This document shows, one piece after another, positions 15,020 to 16,893 of a stretch of DNA of 16,893 nt. Position numbers and translations under genes: made by a program. The number at the start of each line of letters is the position of its first letter. Within the stretch, counting starts at the first letter, position 1. The notes beneath the pieces are model-generated. The model was not told the origin of the DNA. It saw only the letters and a list, made by a program, of their open reading frames with translations, and searched no databases. The DNA is from Candidatus Flexicrinis proximus (GTDB taxonomy: Bacteria > Chloroflexota > Anaerolineae > Aggregatilineales > Phototrophicaceae): the NCBI GenBank assembly GCA_016712885.1, contig JADJQF010000035.1, positions 1-16,893 on the forward strand. Direction: 5' to 3'.

Positions 15020-16893
15020 TTACTTGTCGCGGTTGGGGTATACCGGAATGGTGGCGATGAAGGTCGTGCCTTCGTTCTCGCGGCTTTCAAACCGCAGGCT
15101 GCCGCCGTGCGCCTCAATTGACTGCTTGGTGATCGTCAGCCCGAGGCCCGTGCCGGAGATCGTCCCGACATTTGACCCGCGGTGGAATGCCTCGAACAAT
15201 CGCTTCTGATCTGCCTCAGGGATGCCCACGCCTTCGTCCCGCACGCGCAGCGTTGCCAGGTTGTCGGCCTGTATCATGGTGATCGTGATCGTTGTGCCTT
15301 TGGGCGAGTATTTGAGCGCGTTGGAGACCAGATTGTTGACGGCCTTCCGCATCAGCACGCTGTCAAATGTAACGATCAGGGGGCGCGGCGTGCAAGTATA
15401 CAAGATCTCATGCGCAACATCCGGGTCCGCGCGGAACTGGTCGATGATCTCGCGGCAGAACTCGTCCAGGTCGCGCTCCTGCGCGTCGAAAATCGACTTC
15501 CCGGCCTGATCGCGTGCCAGTGTCAGCACATCGTCCATCAGCGCCGCCAGGTGCGTAATCTGCGCCCGGATTTTGTCCAGACGCATGTCGATTGTCGCGG
15601 CGTCCATCCGGTCCCGGTATGCGCCCAGCATGTCCGTCGTCGTACGGATGATCGTCAGCGGCGTCCGGAACTCGTGCGACGCCATCGAGACAAACCGTGA
15701 CTTGAGTTCGTTCAGTTCGCGTTGTTGGTCCAGCATCACGCGCAGTTCCTGCTCGACCAGCTTGCGCCGTGTCACATCGCGGACGCTGTACACGATGTTT
15801 TCCAGGATGCCGTTCTCCAGAATTGAGGCGACCGCGATGTCCGCTTCGAAATGCGTGCCATCCGCCCTTACGCCAGTGACCTCGATGTTATCGGCCTTGC
15901 CGAACGTCACCGCCGCCTTTAGTGCTTCTTCCAGCAGCGGCTTCTCTTCGAGGTTGAACATCTGCGAGATGCCGAAGCCGATCATCGTGTCGCCGTGGTA
16001 TCCGAACAACTCGCGGAACGCCGGATTAGTCTCCTGAATCCGGCCCTGGTTGTCCGTGACGATGATCGCGTCGCTCGTGTTATTTAGGATCGCTGCCGCC
16101 CGGTGCGTCGCGTACTTGAGTTCCTTTGTGCGCTCCGAAACGCGCTGCTCAAGCTCGGCCGAACTGCGCTGGATTTGGTCGACGAATCGGCTTTGCCGGA
16201 TCGCGATCGCCAGTTGGTGCGCAACCTCCGATGCCGCCTCTATCTGGTCGGGGGTGAACGAATTCGGCCGGTCGGCCAGCAGAGTCATCGCCCCGATCAG
16301 CCCATCCATCGCCGTGATCGGAACCGTGAGGTACGAACGGATCGAACCGGTCGCCGTGCTGTTGTGAAAGGGGATACCCTCGCCCTCGCCAACCTGCTCG
16401 ACATATTGCGTCAGGCCGTTCGAAAGGGCCGCGATCACGTCCTTGCTGATCGCGTTGAGCGCTATGCGTTCTTCCGGATCCGCGCTCTCAGGAACCGGAT
16501 CGCGCCGGTAGCGGGCCAGGACGATCGCGTCGTTCTTTCCCGTGTCAAGCATCACCACCAGCCCGCCGAAGATATTCGACGGCGCCCCCAGGAATCGCAG
16601 CGCGTAGTTGCAGACCGTCTCCGGCGCCACGTCGCTCAGAATCGCCTGATCGATCGCATGTAGCGTCACCAGACGCTGGTTATAGCTGCGCAGCTGTGCG
16701 TCGGCCTCGCGGTGCTTCTGTCGTTCGAGGACTTCGCGTCTCTCCCGCTCGACCACCGGTAGCAGTCGCGGGTTCTTACCTTTTAGCAGGAAGTCGTGCG
16801 CGCCGGCGTTCAGCACCTTTGCCACCAGCTCTTCTCCGACCGGGCCGGAGATCACGATGAACGGGATGTCGGTGCCGCTTTGCTGCAGTGTTG
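15020..16893 (-). CDS. Hybrid-type sensor histidine kinase, REC-GAF-PAS-HisKA-HATPase (partial at right edge)
   Basis: The gene reads right to left and is open at the window edge; no start is visible, and the GTG codon at 16855 lies inside the receiver domain, so it is not the start. Counting from that codon: receiver C-terminal half up to ~35 (TLQQSGTDIPFIVISGPVGE spans the edge, Lys25 in FLLKG), a helical linker ~35-60, GAF ~62-222, coiled coil ~225-250, PAS ~252-365 (ILNNTSDAIIVTDNQGRI, ADGTHFEADIAV, YSVRDVTRRK), HisKA with phospho-acceptor His394 in SMASHEFRTPL (codon 15674-15676), N-box NNLVSNALKYSPKG (507-520), G1 DEGVGIP (540-546) and G2 GTGLGLTI (568-575). All catalytic motifs are intact, so kinase activity is expected. 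There are no membrane segments in the visible part: a cytoplasmic sensor. TAA is at 15020-15022. Stimulus and partner are unknown. Confidence 0.93.
   Translation of the reverse strand, partial: TLQQSGTDIPFIVISGPVGEELVAKVLNAGAHDFLLKGKNPRLLPVVERERREVLERQKHREADAQLRSYNQRLVTLHAIDQAILSDVAPETVCNYALRFLGAPSNIFGGLVVMLDTGKNDAIVLARYRRDPVPESADPEERIALNAISKDVIAALSNGLTQYVEQVGEGEGIPFHNSTATGSIRSYLTVPITAMDGLIGAMTLLADRPNSFTPDQIEAASEVAHQLAIAIRQSRFVDQIQRSSAELEQRVSERTKELKYATHRAAAILNNTSDAIIVTDNQGRIQETNPAFRELFGYHGDTMIGFGISQMFNLEEKPLLEEALKAAVTFGKADNIEVTGVRADGTHFEADIAVASILENGILENIVYSVRDVTRRKLVEQELRVMLDQQRELNELKSRFVSMASHEFRTPLTIIRTTTDMLGAYRDRMDAATIDMRLDKIRAQITHLAALMDDVLTLARDQAGKSIFDAQERDLDEFCREIIDQFRADPDVAHEILYTCTPRPLIVTFDSVLMRKAVNNLVSNALKYSPKGTTITITMIQADNLATLRVRDEGVGIPEADQKRLFEAFHRGSNVGTISGTGLGLTITKQSIEAHGGSLRFESRENEGTTFIATIPVYPNRDK

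Noticed and set aside
1..16893. CRISPR array, tRNA/rRNA genes, insertion-sequence transposases, toxin-antitoxin or phage-defence genes
   Set aside because: I found no regularly spaced repeats, no tRNA-like fold and no protein with such domains in the window.

Overview
This window looks like a contig end from a Chloroflexota bacterium, probably Anaerolineae-like. I infer this from the high GC, the set of protein families, and ABC-transporter binding proteins whose signal peptides end in AAAQ without a lipobox cysteine. The taxonomy is inference, because no rRNA or tRNA gene is present.

Left block (1-5098) is a metallocofactor cluster on the + strand. It holds the tail of a dihydroorotate-dehydrogenase-like protein, hypD and hypE ([NiFe]-hydrogenase Fe(CN)2CO ligand assembly), a SufS-type cysteine desulfurase, its SufU partner, and moaA (molybdopterin synthesis). 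Except for sufU, these genes are broken by many single-base frameshifts, about thirty by hand reconstruction. The protein motifs continue across every break and the termini are intact. The likeliest cause is uncorrected sequencing error near a contig end, although decay of the locus cannot be excluded. moaA also has a real-looking internal gap that removes its second Fe-S cluster motif.

Middle block (5322-11068) begins with a small membrane-anchored protein of unknown function. A 394-base non-coding stretch follows, then a complete urtABCDE urea ABC transporter operon with three frameshifts in urtA and one in urtC. A strong hairpin sits between urtA and urtB. No urease gene lies in the window.

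Right block (11416-14811) is a glucose/mannose-type sugar ABC transporter: a binding protein and two permeases, with no ATPase gene, so a shared MsmX/UgpC-type ATPase is presumably used. Two hairpins, one a classic terminator, separate the binding protein from the permeases. A convergent sensor histidine kinase (REC-GAF-PAS-HisKA-HATPase) on the - strand runs off the right edge.

The most interesting non-coding signal is a dispersed intergenic element made of consecutive hairpins. Two copies of about 100 bases (11121-11220 and 14851-14950) align without a gap, and two shorter or degraded copies lie at 5129-5184 and 5208-5251. All four lie in the gaps between separate transcription units, never inside an operon.
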